Source: Flavobacteriia bacterium
GTDB lineage: Bacteria; Bacteroidota; Bacteroidia; Flavobacteriales; Flavobacteriaceae
DNA length: 39,770 nt
Reading direction: 5' to 3'
Assembly (NCBI GenBank): GCA_018500075.1
Contig: JAHBAN010000028.1
Span: 1-39,770 of the forward strand
Under the pieces are notes generated by a model. The model was not told the DNA's origin, did no database searches, and saw nothing but the letters and a program-made list of their open reading frames with translations. The position numbers and the translations under genes are program-made. How positions within the stretch are numbered: the stretch's first letter is position 1; every line of letters begins with the position of its first letter. This document shows, one piece after another, positions 39,300 through 39,770 of this stretch.

Positions 39300-39770
39300 T
39301 CACCGCGCGCTCGGGCCTGCCGCTTTCCCGCGCTTGCGCACCGGCGCAGGCCGCACCCGCGCCTCGATCATCTCATAGAGCGTGCCGGCAATATTCTTGC
39401 CACTCGCCGCCTCGATCCCCTCAAGGCCGGGCGAGGAATTTACCTCGAGGACCTTTGGCCCGTCACTCGCGCGCAAAAGATCCACCCCCGCCATATGCAG
39501 CCCGAAGGCCTTGGTGGCGCGCAACACAACGTCGCGCTCGGCCTTGGTGATTCTGACAGCCTCGGCTGTGCCGCCTCTGTGCAGGTTGGAGCGGAAATCG
39601 CCCTCCGCCCCGCGGCGGCGCATCGAGGCAACAACCTTGCCGCCAATCACCAAGCAGCGGATATCCTCGCCCGCGGCTTCTTTGACAAAATTCTGCACCA
39701 GAAAATTGGCCTTCAGCCCGCGAAAGGCATCAATAACTGATTCTGCCGCCTTTTTGGTTTCTGCCAGAAC
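39300..39770 (-). CDS. RimK-family ATP-grasp ligase, C-terminal part (cut by window end)
   Basis: The last 156 residues of an ATP-grasp protein are seen. It begins VLAETKKAAESVIDAF at the window edge. GEDIRCLVIGGKVVASMRRR then EGDFRSNLHRGGTAE follow, and the metal-binding DLLRASDGPKVLEVNSSPGLEGIE. This matches RimK, which adds glutamates to ribosomal protein S6, and its relatives that ligate glutamate-like residues to peptides. The substrate cannot be fixed without the N-terminal part. Confidence 0.88.
   Translation of the reverse strand, partial: VLAETKKAAESVIDAFRGLKANFLVQNFVKEAAGEDIRCLVIGGKVVASMRRRGAEGDFRSNLHRGGTAEAVRITKAERDVVLRATKAFGLHMAGVDLLRASDGPKVLEVNSSPGLEGIEAASGKNIAGTLYEMIEARVRPAPVRKRGKAAGPSAR

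Overview
The window looks like a chromosome segment of an alphaproteobacterium of the order Rhodobacterales (Roseobacter/Rhodobacter relatives). The evidence is the FlaF/FlbT flagellin regulators, a DUF1217 flagellar gene, DUF1285 and DUF2794 genes, alphaproteobacterial-type DnaA and GyrB, and the gene order ubiB-ubiE / mutM / enoyl-CoA hydratase / rpsT / dnaA-dnaN-recF-gyrB. No rRNA, tRNA, CRISPR array, insertion sequence or prophage was seen.

Layout. (1) 1-1772: 5' end of a DUF58 gene, a MoxR AAA+ ATPase, and a DUF1285 gene. (2) 1776-7657, minus strand: flagellar genes motB, flgE, flgK, flgL, flgI. (3) 7778-15726: a metabolic block inside the flagellar region, with a LacI-type regulator divergent from a four-gene overlapping operon (hyuA-like, hyuB-like, HisC-like aminotransferase, Asp/Glu racemase/maleate isomerase-like) and a convergent D-2-hydroxyacid dehydrogenase. 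(4) 15808-22036: second flagellar block. Its minus-strand part is flgJ-like, flgN-like, fliC, flaF, flbT, DUF1217. Its plus-strand part is fliK, flgD. (5) 22033-24812: a yjbH-yjbF exopolysaccharide-type pair. (6) 24912-36832: ubiB, ubiE, mutM, enoyl-CoA hydratase, rpsT, dnaA, dnaN, recF, a small membrane protein, gyrB, DUF2794. (7) 36833-39770: a repeat-rich spacer, glutathione-dependent formaldehyde dehydrogenase, an I78-type lipoprotein, a class II cytochrome c, and a RimK-like ligase cut by the window end.

How the parts fit. The flagellar genes cover hook (FlgE, FlgD, FliK), hook-filament junction (FlgK, FlgL), P-ring (FlgI), rod cap (FlgJ-like), filament (FliC), export chaperone (FlgN), stator (MotB) and flagellin control (FlaF, FlbT). 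A perfect TTAA-N7-TTAA CtrA-type box lies upstream of fliC, and one-mismatch versions lie just upstream of motB and flgE. Strong GC hairpins without U-tracts follow flgE and fliC, the two high-copy axial subunits, where they may set different mRNA stabilities within operons. The fliC leader has two stem-loops and is near flbT, whose product controls flagellin mRNA in Caulobacter.

The most open question is the LacI/HyuAB/aminotransferase/racemase/dehydrogenase block. It looks like a small catabolic or interconversion pathway for a nitrogenous ring compound, amino acid or keto acid. Its substrate cannot be read from sequence, and it has no transporter in the window.
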